The notes under the pieces were generated by a model that worked only from the letters and a program-made list of their open reading frames with translations, made no database searches and was not told the origin of the DNA. From Calothrix sp. 336/3 (GTDB lineage Bacteria; Cyanobacteriota; Cyanobacteriia; Cyanobacteriales; Nostocaceae), in contig NZ_CP011383.1 of NCBI RefSeq assembly GCF_000734895.2, forward strand, positions 43,562 to 107,561: DNA of 64,000 nucleotides. The letters are read 5' to 3'. Each line of letters starts with the position of its first letter. The first letter of the stretch is position 1. Positions 27,926-36,992 of the stretch are shown in pieces. Position numbers and translations under genes: made by a program.

Positions 27926-28792
27926 ATGATTTTTTCAACCTCGCCCACTTTGAAAAAGCTTCTAATTTTTTGTATTGTTTTGAGCCTTGGTATCAATTCT
28001 TATATTCCACCAGTAGAGGCTCAACTATTTGGATGGCTACGATGGATATGGCCACCGAAACGGGTTGGCATACCACCTGGTAAGAGAAGCGGGGGAGCGG
28101 TTCGTGGTGACTGCCCTAAAACAGCAATTCCTCTTACAGCTTTAGTGCCTGCTAATGAGGAGGGATTAACTTTTATTGAGAAGACAGTTTCTCCTCATCC
28201 TAATTTTTGGTTTTATGTTCCCTATGCTGAAAGGGTTCCTTCTTCTTCTGGGCGGCGTTTAGAGTTTGTACTGCTGGATGATAGCGAAAGTATTTTTTAC
28301 AAGGCAACATATTACCTCCCACAAAAGCAGTCCTCCGTAAAAATGGGTGGTGTCATCAGTGTGGCAATGCCGAAAACTATAAAACCCCTACAAGAAGGAC
28401 GCAGGTATCGCTGGGTATTTTCGGTGATATGCAATCCAGCAAATCGTTCAGGGGATGCTACAGTCAATGGATGGATCGAGCATATTGCAATCGATCCTGC
28501 CTTTAATAATCAACTGGATGAAAAGATAAATCTTGAAAAAATTTCTAGTGATTACGCTGCTCAGGGAATATGGTACGAAACAGTAGGTACACTAGCAAAG
28601 CTTCTACGAGATGAAAAGTCGCCAAGTTCTAAACTTAAAAGAAATTGGAGTAGCCTGCTAGACTCAGTAGGTTTAGCCAAATTAAGTGCTGAACCTATAG
28701 TCCCTCGCGATAAATGTGAGGTTTGTAGAGGAATTCCCGCACGAGAACGTTCTGAGCCAAGTAAAACTACCTCCACTCACCATAAGCTGTGA
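27926..28792 (+). CDS. DUF928 exported protein
   Basis: This 288-residue protein starts 2 nt after the CHASE2 stop, so it is in the same operon. It has a signal peptide (LKKLLIFCIVLSLGINSYIPPVEAQ), then the DUF928 pattern: TALVPANEEGLTF, HPNFWFYVPY, RYRWVFSVICNP and GWIEHI. DUF928 proteins are typically cyanobacterial and often sit next to CHAT, CHASE2 and two-partner-secretion genes. The biochemical role is unknown. Its 3' end overlaps the convergent POTRA-TPR-CHAT gene by 26 nt. Confidence 0.88.
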   Translation: MIFSTSPTLKKLLIFCIVLSLGINSYIPPVEAQLFGWLRWIWPPKRVGIPPGKRSGGAVRGDCPKTAIPLTALVPANEEGLTFIEKTVSPHPNFWFYVPYAERVPSSSGRRLEFVLLDDSESIFYKATYYLPQKQSSVKMGGVISVAMPKTIKPLQEGRRYRWVFSVICNPANRSGDATVNGWIEHIAIDPAFNNQLDEKINLEKISSDYAAQGIWYETVGTLAKLLRDEKSPSSKLKRNWSSLLDSVGLAKLSAEPIVPRDKCEVCRGIPARERSEPSKTTSTHHKL

Positions 28793-31700
28793 AAGCAGCC
28801 CAGTTGTATGGAGTTTGCCAGCGACTATCTTGCCAGAGAGAAAGTTGGGCTGATCGAAGTGACTGGGTTGGAGATAATTTCTTTTCAAACATGTTCTGAT
28901 AGAATAATGTCATTAATTTTGCTGTTGCCTCATCATTCACGCTCCACAAACTCACTACAAGACGCTCCGCGCCAGCAGACATTAAACCCCCAGTTAGTCC
29001 AGTTAATCCTTCTCTGATTATTTCTCTTTTTAATCCAGTACGGCAGCCGCTTAACACTACCAAATCTGCTGCTGACATATCCATATTAAAAGTACTGGAA
29101 GGTATAATTGAACCACGCTGTAATTCTCCAGTTTTACCAATAGCCGATAGAACAATTCCGGAGCGTTCTGGAGATTTTATATTGAAAAAACCATGAGTGG
29201 CAAAGTGGATTATGCGATATTGGTTTAACTTAGAGTCGAGAGCAGCCTGGTAACTGGCATCAAAGCCTAAAAATTGAGTTTGTTTGTTTGGAGGGACAAA
29301 CTTTAGGATTTGCTCTGCTTCCTGTTTTGTCCCAGGTAGTGATGGATAGATTCCTTCTAAGTCAGATATTGTGTTATCGCTCGCTGCTGTTGTATTTTTG
29401 CTAGAGGACGTTTTCTTAATACGTTCATCCTCACGGTCAAGTACAGGATCGGCAAAGACAGCCATTTCCATTCGAGGAGTGGGACGCTTGCTGTGATTCT
29501 GCCGAAGTTCTATCATGGCAGAGGCTGACAAAAGGTTGATAACCTCATGATTTACAAGTAAAGGCTGCATGTAGGTTGCAAATTCTCCATCAGGAGAGCG
29601 GTAACTCGCATTATTTGTTGGCTTAAGTTCAGGGAGAACTGCAAAAGGAATGTATTGTAAGGCACCATCTCCAACTATTAATAAGCGTTTGTGACCAAGT
29701 TGTGCAGCAACCGGACCTAAAATCATTTCACTCAGTTCCTTCCCAACTTTTGCAGTGGTTCTCGGTTGAACCCTGCCAGTTGGTGTTGTCAGAAGCTCGT
29801 AAAATTGTTTAGTTTTGGCTTCAATAGTCGAGCGTTTTGGTAGCGAGTACGTTTCAATAGATTTTTTAGAGACCACCCAAAGGAAGCTTTTTTCTTCTCC
29901 TAAAAAGTACTCCAATAGTAAAGTCTTTTGATCTAGAAGTTGATTTTGAATTTCTGATAACTTTGCTGGTCGTATGCGTCCTACAGTTCTTTTATGTGAA
30001 TTAGAGTCTTTTTCTCCTGAATGGCTATTACTTTTTTGATTTACTCGAATATCTCTACTACTTTGAAATGCCTGATTTGTTAAAGTGCGGGCACGCTCAC
30101 TAGCTTGAAAAGCTTGAATTTTGTATTCTTTTGAGGTTGTTTTTTGATAGCGTTGCATCAAGAGGTTAATATAAAAATCAAAATACTTCTGTCTACATAT
30201 AAAATAATTTGAGAGTGTACTGCAAGAATTTTCGGGTTCTAATTTATCAACATTTGTAGTAAAATTTAATGTCTTGCTTGAAGCTCCTAACCCTATTGCT
30301 AAACTACCTCGCTGTTTTATTCCATATTTGTACTTATAATCGACTGATGTGAATGCAGAGCCAGCAGCTAAATTGGTAATAGTAATAGATGGTTTTTCAC
30401 TTTCTTTCACAGCCATTTCAATCTGAGACTGAGCCTCAGAAAAGTTGTTAAGTAACCATGAATTTTTAGCAATACCGTAATAGGCTTCTGCTTTTAATAA
30501 TTCATTTTTGGGAAATTTAGTAGGTATTTCTATAGCCTGACGGTAGAAAGTAAGAGAATTCTTAGGTTCATTTAAAGCATCATAAGATTTACCAATAGCC
30601 AGAAGCATCTTAGTTTTAAAATCTGGAATTAAAAGTCGCAATATCGAGATAATATTCGATTCATCTTTATTTGAATCTATATTTAATGAATCTAGTGCTT
30701 TTAAAGTTTGTAGATAACAAATAAGAGCTTCATTATACTTGCCTAACCTGTAATAAGGAGACCCTTTCAAATAAATTATTACATCTTTTACCCACCCCCA
30801 TTTTTCAATATTTTTTATATCCAGAGAGTCAAATAAATTTACAAGTTGATTTAAAGTTATTGCTAATTTTTCATCATCTGTTGATTGACTTAACCAAGTA
30901 ATAACTAGTGGAGTTAATGGTTGAATATAAGGAGTGAGGCTCTTTAAGTATTTCTCATTGATGAATGTTTTTACTAATGCAATAATCTGTTGTACCTGCG
31001 ACTCTAATTGTTTGTTATCTTTTTGATTGTTGAAGAACCACTCGATTATACTTATGATGGATTTAATATAGGGAGTAGCTTTGTCAGGCTCTTTGTTGTT
31101 AAATGATTCTTTCCAAATGTGTAGTAAATTAATAAATTTTTTTACTGTTTCTTCTGAGTTAATTTTTGCTTTTGCAGTATCTCCTAAATCAGAGTAGATG
31201 AAGTTATACGGTAACCTAATCATAATTTTTGGTAATTCCAATATTGTTTGATTTATCTCTTTGCTATACTTGTCAAAAAACTTCTTTTGTCCATCTTCAG
31301 TAAAATTAATCTCCAGTCTATTTTTGAAATTACTTAAGCTTTTCATTAATTCTGGGAACTCATCACTAAGTAAGTAATCAGCTTGCTGATAATCACCAAC
31401 AGCAGCATAAGTTGTAGATGTATCTAAAATTATTCCTAGTCTTAGAAATTCATATGAGAAAGTAAATATTTCCTTTATATTAGCAATATCTTTTGCGCGG
31501 AACAGAGGATTGTTATCGGTAAAATCTCCAAATAAGTAATTATTATTAGGTTTTTCTTTCATTGAGCGATGTAAATGAAGTGCTTGTCTGTAATAATCCA
31601 ATGCCTGTTCTGGTTCGTTTAATTTTCTATTAGCTTCTGCTAAATTAATTAGAGTAAGTAATTCTAGAAGTCGAACATTGTATTTTTTGAAAATGATTAA

Positions 31701-33014
31701 TGCTTGGGAATAAGCATCTTCTCCTTTCTGTATAGATAGCTGATCTTTTTGTTCTTTATATAAATTAGCAAGATTCACAAGTGTTCCAGCTTCTTCTAAC
31801 TTAGATTTGGAAAGTTGCGTTAATTTCAACACTGTTTCAAATTGATGAATGGCATCAAATATATTCTCTTGTTCTTCAGCATCAAATGCTAATTTAGCTG
31901 CTCGTTGTAATTCTGTATATTCATTGATGATATTAATTACTACCTCTACCTTTCTTGGATATTTTCCAGCATTCAAGCTAATATTTAAATCTTCTGATAA
32001 ATTAGAATCAAAAATTCGTTTCAAGCTTTCTAAGACTTGAGGCTTGTTAAAGACATTTCCAGGCTTTAATGTGAACTGATTTAATATCTGAGGAACTGGC
32101 GTAATTCCCTTTGTAGGAAAGGTTTTTGCATTCTCTTCTTCGCTGTCTTTTTTCAAAAAGTTAACCTGAATGCGCTCGATAATTCCCTCTGCTATATCTA
32201 AAGTAACCGTTCCGTTCTCTTGAACGGTAGGACTTCCAATAAAGTTTGCCAGAACATAACCATTATCTTGGTAAATTTGCGTTAAATTCTTAATTCCTTC
32301 TTGCAGTTTTTTTAAGTTTAGCCTTTGACCATAATCCTTAGAGAAAACATTATCTATAGCTTGTTGTAAGGAGATTTTCTTATCTTTAAATTGGAGAGTT
32401 TTGATGATGTTACCCTTAAGCTCAATCTGACGCAGAATAGGATTGGGAATAACTTCAAATGTTACTTGCACTCCTAGAGGGGTATCTTTTGGAATTACCT
32501 GAACATTAGAGAAATAACCAGTTGCAAAAATAGCGTTAATATCTTCTTGTAACTGCGATCGCGTTGTCAGAAGCCCAGGTTTAGTGCGAATGACTCGATA
32601 AGCTTCATCAATTAAACTATCTTCCAAGTACCCTTTTTTGCTATTGACAACCACCTCGGCAATTAAAACTTGAGTCTCTGCTTCTGTGGCTTTTTTGGGT
32701 TTTGATTTAGATGGTTTCTTAACTTGAGACTGATTAAGTGGTTTGGCCTCTGACTGATTGAATGTCTCGGATGAGTGGTGCTTATGTACGTTATTTTCAA
32801 TGATTAATTTTTGTAAATAACCTGCAATAATTGAGTCTTGCTTTGTGGCAATTATCTGGTTTACGTTTTGATAAAAAATACCTTCTTTAGCAATAGCTTG
32901 AGTGAAGGGTTCAATTATAAATAAAGTAATCATTAAAAAAACAAGGCTATAGCAAACAAGCTTAAAGCCCCAAGATTTCCGAGATAACCGCACCCAATTA
33001 CCACGTCTTCTCAC
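28767..33014 (-). CDS. POTRA-TPR-CHAT fusion protein
   Basis: In this 1415-residue protein, residues about 16-41 are a signal or membrane anchor. Three POTRA-like domains follow: about 100-185 (IRTKPGLLTTRSQLQEDINA, then IFATGYFSNVQV), 186-275 (LRQIELKGN…GQRLNLKKLQEGI…IYQDNGYVLANF) and 300-368 (NQFTLKPGNVFNKPQVLESL). They resemble the Omp85 triplet, but no beta-barrel comes after. Residues 370-930 are TPR-like helical repeats. The CHAT protease occupies about 1040-1415, with the dyad H1274 (IIHFATHG) and C1324 (VLSGCRTG). The POTRA domains imply periplasmic or membrane-proximal contacts, which is unexpected for a CHAT protease. It is AT-rich, like the rest of the island. Confidence 0.88.
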   Translation of the reverse strand: MRRRGNWVRLSRKSWGFKLVCYSLVFLMITLFIIEPFTQAIAKEGIFYQNVNQIIATKQDSIIAGYLQKLIIENNVHKHHSSETFNQSEAKPLNQSQVKKPSKSKPKKATEAETQVLIAEVVVNSKKGYLEDSLIDEAYRVIRTKPGLLTTRSQLQEDINAIFATGYFSNVQVIPKDTPLGVQVTFEVIPNPILRQIELKGNIIKTLQFKDKKISLQQAIDNVFSKDYGQRLNLKKLQEGIKNLTQIYQDNGYVLANFIGSPTVQENGTVTLDIAEGIIERIQVNFLKKDSEEENAKTFPTKGITPVPQILNQFTLKPGNVFNKPQVLESLKRIFDSNLSEDLNISLNAGKYPRKVEVVINIINEYTELQRAAKLAFDAEEQENIFDAIHQFETVLKLTQLSKSKLEEAGTLVNLANLYKEQKDQLSIQKGEDAYSQALIIFKKYNVRLLELLTLINLAEANRKLNEPEQALDYYRQALHLHRSMKEKPNNNYLFGDFTDNNPLFRAKDIANIKEIFTFSYEFLRLGIILDTSTTYAAVGDYQQADYLLSDEFPELMKSLSNFKNRLEINFTEDGQKKFFDKYSKEINQTILELPKIMIRLPYNFIYSDLGDTAKAKINSEETVKKFINLLHIWKESFNNKEPDKATPYIKSIISIIEWFFNNQKDNKQLESQVQQIIALVKTFINEKYLKSLTPYIQPLTPLVITWLSQSTDDEKLAITLNQLVNLFDSLDIKNIEKWGWVKDVIIYLKGSPYYRLGKYNEALICYLQTLKALDSLNIDSNKDESNIISILRLLIPDFKTKMLLAIGKSYDALNEPKNSLTFYRQAIEIPTKFPKNELLKAEAYYGIAKNSWLLNNFSEAQSQIEMAVKESEKPSITITNLAAGSAFTSVDYKYKYGIKQRGSLAIGLGASSKTLNFTTNVDKLEPENSCSTLSNYFICRQKYFDFYINLLMQRYQKTTSKEYKIQAFQASERARTLTNQAFQSSRDIRVNQKSNSHSGEKDSNSHKRTVGRIRPAKLSEIQNQLLDQKTLLLEYFLGEEKSFLWVVSKKSIETYSLPKRSTIEAKTKQFYELLTTPTGRVQPRTTAKVGKELSEMILGPVAAQLGHKRLLIVGDGALQYIPFAVLPELKPTNNASYRSPDGEFATYMQPLLVNHEVINLLSASAMIELRQNHSKRPTPRMEMAVFADPVLDREDERIKKTSSSKNTTAASDNTISDLEGIYPSLPGTKQEAEQILKFVPPNKQTQFLGFDASYQAALDSKLNQYRIIHFATHGFFNIKSPERSGIVLSAIGKTGELQRGSIIPSSTFNMDMSAADLVVLSGCRTGLKREIIREGLTGLTGGLMSAGAERLVVSLWSVNDEATAKLMTLFYQNMFEKKLSPTQSLRSAQLSLWQDSRWQTPYNWAAFTAYGEWR

Positions 33015-33215
33015 TTTTGTTTTCCCATCGCTTCATCATAAAGTATCTCATTAATCTGTAATAAGAATGAGAAATAAGAAATCTTTTTATACAATATTAT
33101 TGCGAAGTTGCTCAATGCGATCGCCAACATCAGAAATGTTAACAGCGGTGCGCTTCCGGGAATCACTCATTTCTTTGTTATCAAGAGATACGAGGATAGT
33201 GACCTGTTGATGTTG

Positions 33216-33536
33216 TCATGGAGCTAAATGATCGCCTTGTTCGTCCTGCTGCTTTTCAAGCAAGTTGAGATATTCATGTAATAAAACCAATGCTTTTTGA
33301 GAAAGAGACAATGCCTTCCAAGCAGAATCCGTGCGGAGTTGTTCTATTTGATTGCTGATGGATGATAAATCAACTGTAACTTTGCTGGTATCTCCTTCCT
33401 TTTCTCTGACTCCTTCCATGACAAGGAAAGCAGCTAGGTTTGATTCTCCCCTTCCTTCTTTATCTGCCCATTGCTCAAGGAAGGTATAAGTTTTTGTCGG
33501 GATGGAAATAGTAATACGTTTGTGAGATGGGGGCAT
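33216..33536 (-). CDS. Ribbon-helix-helix (CopG-like) plasmid protein
   Basis: This 106-residue protein opens with KRITISIPTKTYTFLEQWADKEGRGESNLAAFLV, the strand-helix-helix pattern of cyanobacterial RHH DNA-binding proteins. The C-terminal half is helical and charged. It is likely a dimeric repressor or copy-control or partition accessory. It is divergent from the actin-like gene at 33773, a place where it could regulate the segregation operon; that link is inferred. Between 33060 and 33215 a 27-codon frame is visible, but nothing supports it as a gene. Confidence 0.75.
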   Translation of the reverse strand: MPPSHKRITISIPTKTYTFLEQWADKEGRGESNLAAFLVMEGVREKEGDTSKVTVDLSSISNQIEQLRTDSAWKALSLSQKALVLLHEYLNLLEKQQDEQGDHLAP

Positions 33537-33772
33537 TTTTCATAACAAGAAGTGATAGGAAGCTATTGTTGTCAATTCTATCTTTTTTCGTGCTTTACAG
33601 GCAAAAATCACTTAATGCGCTATTTGCACAAATTGTGCTATTGCTGAATAATGTGAGATGACAGACTAAAACAACCCACGCCACATAACAAGCTAGTGAG
33701 GAAAGACCACATCAGGCGTGGATGACAGTATTGTTGCGATCAAGAATTTCCAAACAATCAGGAGGTACAACC

Positions 33773-34849
33773 ATGCTCTTAATGCAGCCAAAGAAAGCTG
33801 CGATCGCTTCACCCAGCTCAATCATCCCCACCGGAGTTGATACAGGCGCTGGCTTACTCAAACTCGCCATCGGCAACGGCAGCGACCAACACCGCGTTCG
33901 CACCCCCGCCAAAATCGTCGAAATCCAGGGCGAACTCCACGACGAACTCACCTCCCCCGAAGGCGGACATTTCATCTACGACGACGGCGATCGCCCCGAT
34001 TTAAAAGGGCGGGAATTCCTCACCGGCAGCCTTGCCGCCTGGAAAGCCCCCACCAGCCATATCAAACTCAGCGATAACCCCGCCCTCAAAGCCGAATACG
34101 TCCTGCACATGATATTGGGGGCACTAGCAACCTTACCCCATCAAGACACCTGGAATCTACACCTGGTGCTGTCCAGCCACAACACCCAGGTATTCCGCGA
34201 ACTCGTCACCAGCAAAACCAGTGGCAGCCATAGCGTGCTATTTGGTGGACGGGACAAACCCAAAACCCAGGTTTCTCTCACCGTCTCCCTTGTGGTTCCC
34301 GAAGGGGCAGGCAGTTATGCCTTTTGTGCCGCCTACAAACCCGACCCCCTGATTGACATTGCGGGACACGTCATCGCCCTGGACTTTGGCACCTCCACCG
34401 TGATTCCCACCGTCTTTGCCCCCCAAGGTAAAATCATTCACCGTAACGTCCTGGCAGTTGGGGGATGCGTCGATTTACTGGAGGCGATCGCCTCCGACGT
34501 GGAACTGGTGAAACTCCTTGGTACCGGAAAATCCGCCAATATCGAACTCATCCGCCAAGCCATCGAAGACCGCAGTTTCAAATACGGCACGCGGGGTTTC
34601 AGTTTCCAGCACCTCTACACCCGCCATTTGCATACCTGGCTGGGCGATCGCTTGCGGTTGGCATTGGCGGAAGTAGAAGAATGGCGGGACGCGGCTCAAA
34701 GCCTGGTGGCGTGGGGTGGTGGCGCAGCTTTACCCTGTACCGAAGGGAAATTTGAAAAAGCCGGGATTACCCCCATCGCCGATGCTTGCTGGGCAAATGC
34801 CCTCGGCTTGCAGCGTATCGCCGAAGGTCGTTACCAGCGAGGCAAATAA
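33773..34849 (+). CDS. Actin-like plasmid segregation ATPase (ParM/StbA-like)
   Basis: The 358-residue protein starts at ATG 33773, after AGGAGGTACAACC. The actin fold is visible as GVDTGAGLLKLAIG (phosphate 1), VIALDFGTSTVIPTVF (phosphate 2) and SLVAWGGGAALP (adenosine motif). The length fits ParM/StbA/Alp-type filaments that push plasmid copies apart. It is followed after 1 nt by a small gene that is probably its adaptor. Together with ParA at 5429 this replicon would carry two segregation ATPases, which suggests a cointegrate origin. Confidence 0.88.
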   Translation: MLLMQPKKAAIASPSSIIPTGVDTGAGLLKLAIGNGSDQHRVRTPAKIVEIQGELHDELTSPEGGHFIYDDGDRPDLKGREFLTGSLAAWKAPTSHIKLSDNPALKAEYVLHMILGALATLPHQDTWNLHLVLSSHNTQVFRELVTSKTSGSHSVLFGGRDKPKTQVSLTVSLVVPEGAGSYAFCAAYKPDPLIDIAGHVIALDFGTSTVIPTVFAPQGKIIHRNVLAVGGCVDLLEAIASDVELVKLLGTGKSANIELIRQAIEDRSFKYGTRGFSFQHLYTRHLHTWLGDRLRLALAEVEEWRDAAQSLVAWGGGAALPCTEGKFEKAGITPIADACWANALGLQRIAEGRYQRGK

Positions 34850-34850
34850 C

Positions 34851-35189
34851 ATGGCAGAACTCAAACGGGTGCGCCTGGAAGAGGATTTACAACAATACCT
34901 GGAAACCCAATCCGAACGCATCCTCGGCAAAGCCCCCGAAACCCTAACCCCCATCGACTACTCAACCCTGGTCAACCGTGCCCTGTACGAACATAAACTC
35001 GCCCACAGTATGACCCGCAACCTGCCGTTAGGGCGGCTGGTGGATTGGCTACTCAATCTTCCAGCCTCTGCCCGCAATCTGTCGGTCATTGCACCGAGGA
35101 GGGTAGGGGAGGGGACAACAACCAGTGAACCTGATGACTATAGTTTTGATGCCCAGTTAGGCGATTTATTTGAACAGGAGGCAGCGTAA
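34851..35189 (+). CDS. Probable ParR-like partner of the actin-like ATPase
   Basis: The ATG lies one base after the ATPase stop, so translation is coupled. The 112-residue protein starts with a short basic segment (AELKRVRLEEDLQQYLETQ) that could be a ribbon-helix-helix strand, followed by helices and an acidic C-terminus (SFDAQLGDLFEQEAA). Adaptors of ParM have this arrangement, an N-terminal DNA-binding part and an acidic tail contacting the filament. Assignment is by position and general features. Confidence 0.65.
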   Translation: MAELKRVRLEEDLQQYLETQSERILGKAPETLTPIDYSTLVNRALYEHKLAHSMTRNLPLGRLVDWLLNLPASARNLSVIAPRRVGEGTTTSEPDDYSFDAQLGDLFEQEAA

Positions 35190-35238
35190 GCAATCCACGG
35201 CAAAAAGCGATTGGTTTCCACACTACCCTCAAAATCTG

Positions 35239-35562
35239 ATGAACTTTCCCCATAACAACGATGCGGACGAACCAACCATCGTCCCGGAAACATCCACCGC
35301 CCCCCAATTACCCGTCTTGGAACGCCTGAATAATATTCGCCAGTCTATCAATGACCTAGCACAAGACCCATCTGTCTTGGAACTGGTATGTTCTGGCACT
35401 TATCACCCCGATTTACGGCTAGGTGATGCCATTGAGGCGTTGGACGAATTAGCGATCGCCCTCAGCGAATTCGCAGAAAGAAAAGTAGTACCCCTGCCCA
35501 GGCTGGACACCAAACCAGGGGTGCTGATTTCCTTCGTTCGGCATCAGGCACACGAATCGTAA
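35239..35562 (+). CDS. Unknown plasmid protein
   Basis: This 107-residue frame contains VLERLNNIRQSINDLAQDPSV and LGDAIEALDELAIALSEFAERK, which predict helices; there is no membrane segment. The start is uncertain: ATG 35239 lacks a clear ribosome site, while an in-frame ATG at 35170 overlaps the previous gene. It belongs to the co-directional run that begins with the actin-like gene. No family is recognised. Confidence 0.6.
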   Translation: MNFPHNNDADEPTIVPETSTAPQLPVLERLNNIRQSINDLAQDPSVLELVCSGTYHPDLRLGDAIEALDELAIALSEFAERKVVPLPRLDTKPGVLISFVRHQAHES

Positions 35563-35575
35563 GGATACCAATATT

Positions 35576-36001
35576 ATGCAACACAACGCGATCATCTCCA
35601 ACCAGGAGCAGAATTTTTCCCCCCATCACCCAGTACTGGCACCCTTGGTGGACGCAGCCATTATCCCTAACGAAAGTTGGGTGCTGGAAGAACTAACCCA
35701 GCAATACGGTACGAATTTAGAACATCTCGACAGCTACAGCAAACAGGTGCTGCGAGCAAGTTTGAGTCTGTATCTGTGCTGGTTACACAAGCTGACCGAA
35801 CAGCGTGCTGACATCCCCGAAACCCTGATTGATGAAGCCATTGACCAGGCAGACCCCGATTGCTGGAGCAGCGATCGCAACCTAGACCAACATATCTCGG
35901 CGATCGCCACCCTGCACCCACACGATATCGAATCCTTGCTGGTGATACTCACGCCCCCAATCTCTGAAATGACCGTAGGGCAGGGGAGGGAAGTCGCATG
36001 A
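35576..36001 (+). CDS. Unknown plasmid protein
   Basis: The 141-residue soluble protein is mostly helical (LEHLDSYSKQVLRASLSLYLCW, DIPETLIDEAIDQAD). It overlaps the next gene by 4 nt (ATGA), which indicates an operon. A HIP1-like GCGATCGC site lies within it. No domain is recognised. Confidence 0.65.
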   Translation: MQHNAIISNQEQNFSPHHPVLAPLVDAAIIPNESWVLEELTQQYGTNLEHLDSYSKQVLRASLSLYLCWLHKLTEQRADIPETLIDEAIDQADPDCWSSDRNLDQHISAIATLHPHDIESLLVILTPPISEMTVGQGREVA

Positions 36002-36270
36002 AACCCATTGGCTATTACACCAACTACACCCCCGGCGATGAGGGACTACTGGCTGAAATGCAGGAAGCTTGGGGGGCACAGTTCCAGAAACTCCACAACG
36101 GCGAACGGTTGTGGATGATTGTCAAATTGGCGGAAGATGGGTGCGCCGAAGAGGAGGGTGACATCCGCCCAAGCGTTGCCGAAGCCGTGGAGCGGATTGG
36201 GGAACTGTCCCGCAGCGACAAACTGGGACTCATCGATGCCTTGATTAATCAGCTAAAATGCACCGCCTAG
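35998..36270 (+). CDS. Unknown plasmid protein
   Basis: The 90-residue acidic protein starts in the stop of the previous gene. GYYTNYTPGDEGLLAEMQEAW and VERIGELSRSDKLGLIDALI suggest a small helical fold. No function is known to me; coupling suggests that it works with its neighbour. Confidence 0.65.
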   Translation: MKPIGYYTNYTPGDEGLLAEMQEAWGAQFQKLHNGERLWMIVKLAEDGCAEEEGDIRPSVAEAVERIGELSRSDKLGLIDALINQLKCTA

Positions 36271-36371
36271 CTTGAATAATTGGCGTATTTACCAGCGTCT
36301 GACAATCCAATCCTACATGGGGCTGCATTATTCCCAGCCCCTCCATACCCAATTCCTACCCAAAACGACCA

Positions 36372-36803
36372 ATGACCAGCTATCAAACCCCCGCGACGTT
36401 CGGGCTGCTGGGCTTGCTGTGCGTCGCCTCCCCCCTGATTTTCAAATTACCCTCCCAGTTTCGCGCCTTCAACGCCAGCACCAGCCTGGAAGCCGACACC
36501 CGCGTGGAACAAGCCTACTTTCGCAATCGCGAAGAATTTGAGCGCATCCGTATCGACCAGCGCCAGGAAACCGCCGAGCGCCTTGCCCAAGCCGGAGTGC
36601 TGCCCAACGGACAAAAGTTAAAGATACGCCGCTATTTCGACAATCCCAAACGCAACCCTAACCCCGACACCACGGGCTGGCAGGAAGGCGAGGTGGTGTT
36701 CGTCTTTGATGCTGCGGGAGCCTGCATCGGGCAAATTAAAAACCGCCAGTGGTACTGGAAACACCACTACCGCAACGTCTGCGCGGGTGTCCCAGCCCAG
36801 TGA
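36372..36803 (+). CDS. Small exported or membrane-anchored protein, unknown
   Basis: The 143-residue protein has an N-terminal hydrophobic segment (FGLLGLLCVASPLIFKL) that is either a signal or an anchor, then a charged helix (RVEQAYFRNREEFERIRIDQRQ) and a small domain ending WYWKHHYRNVCAG. The family is unrecognised. Its place between segregation and transfer-like genes suggests a plasmid backbone role. Confidence 0.65.
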   Translation: MTSYQTPATFGLLGLLCVASPLIFKLPSQFRAFNASTSLEADTRVEQAYFRNREEFERIRIDQRQETAERLAQAGVLPNGQKLKIRRYFDNPKRNPNPDTTGWQEGEVVFVFDAAGACIGQIKNRQWYWKHHYRNVCAGVPAQ

Positions 36804-36992
36804 AAAGAGGCAGGAGAGCGGGGGATAGGGGAAAAGAATTTGCAATTACCCCCCCTGTGTTGTCGGTTTGAATGGGCGTGCCTTCATAGATGCAATCCCT
36901 TGGATTTATATAGGGTTTTCCCTTGTCCTCTTTCTAGACATTTCCTCGCCAACATTCGCTAACAAATCTTAATAAAACAAGGAGTTACAACC

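Noticed and set aside
33060..33215. 27-codon frame downstream of the RHH gene
   Set aside because: Too short, no ribosome site, no family.
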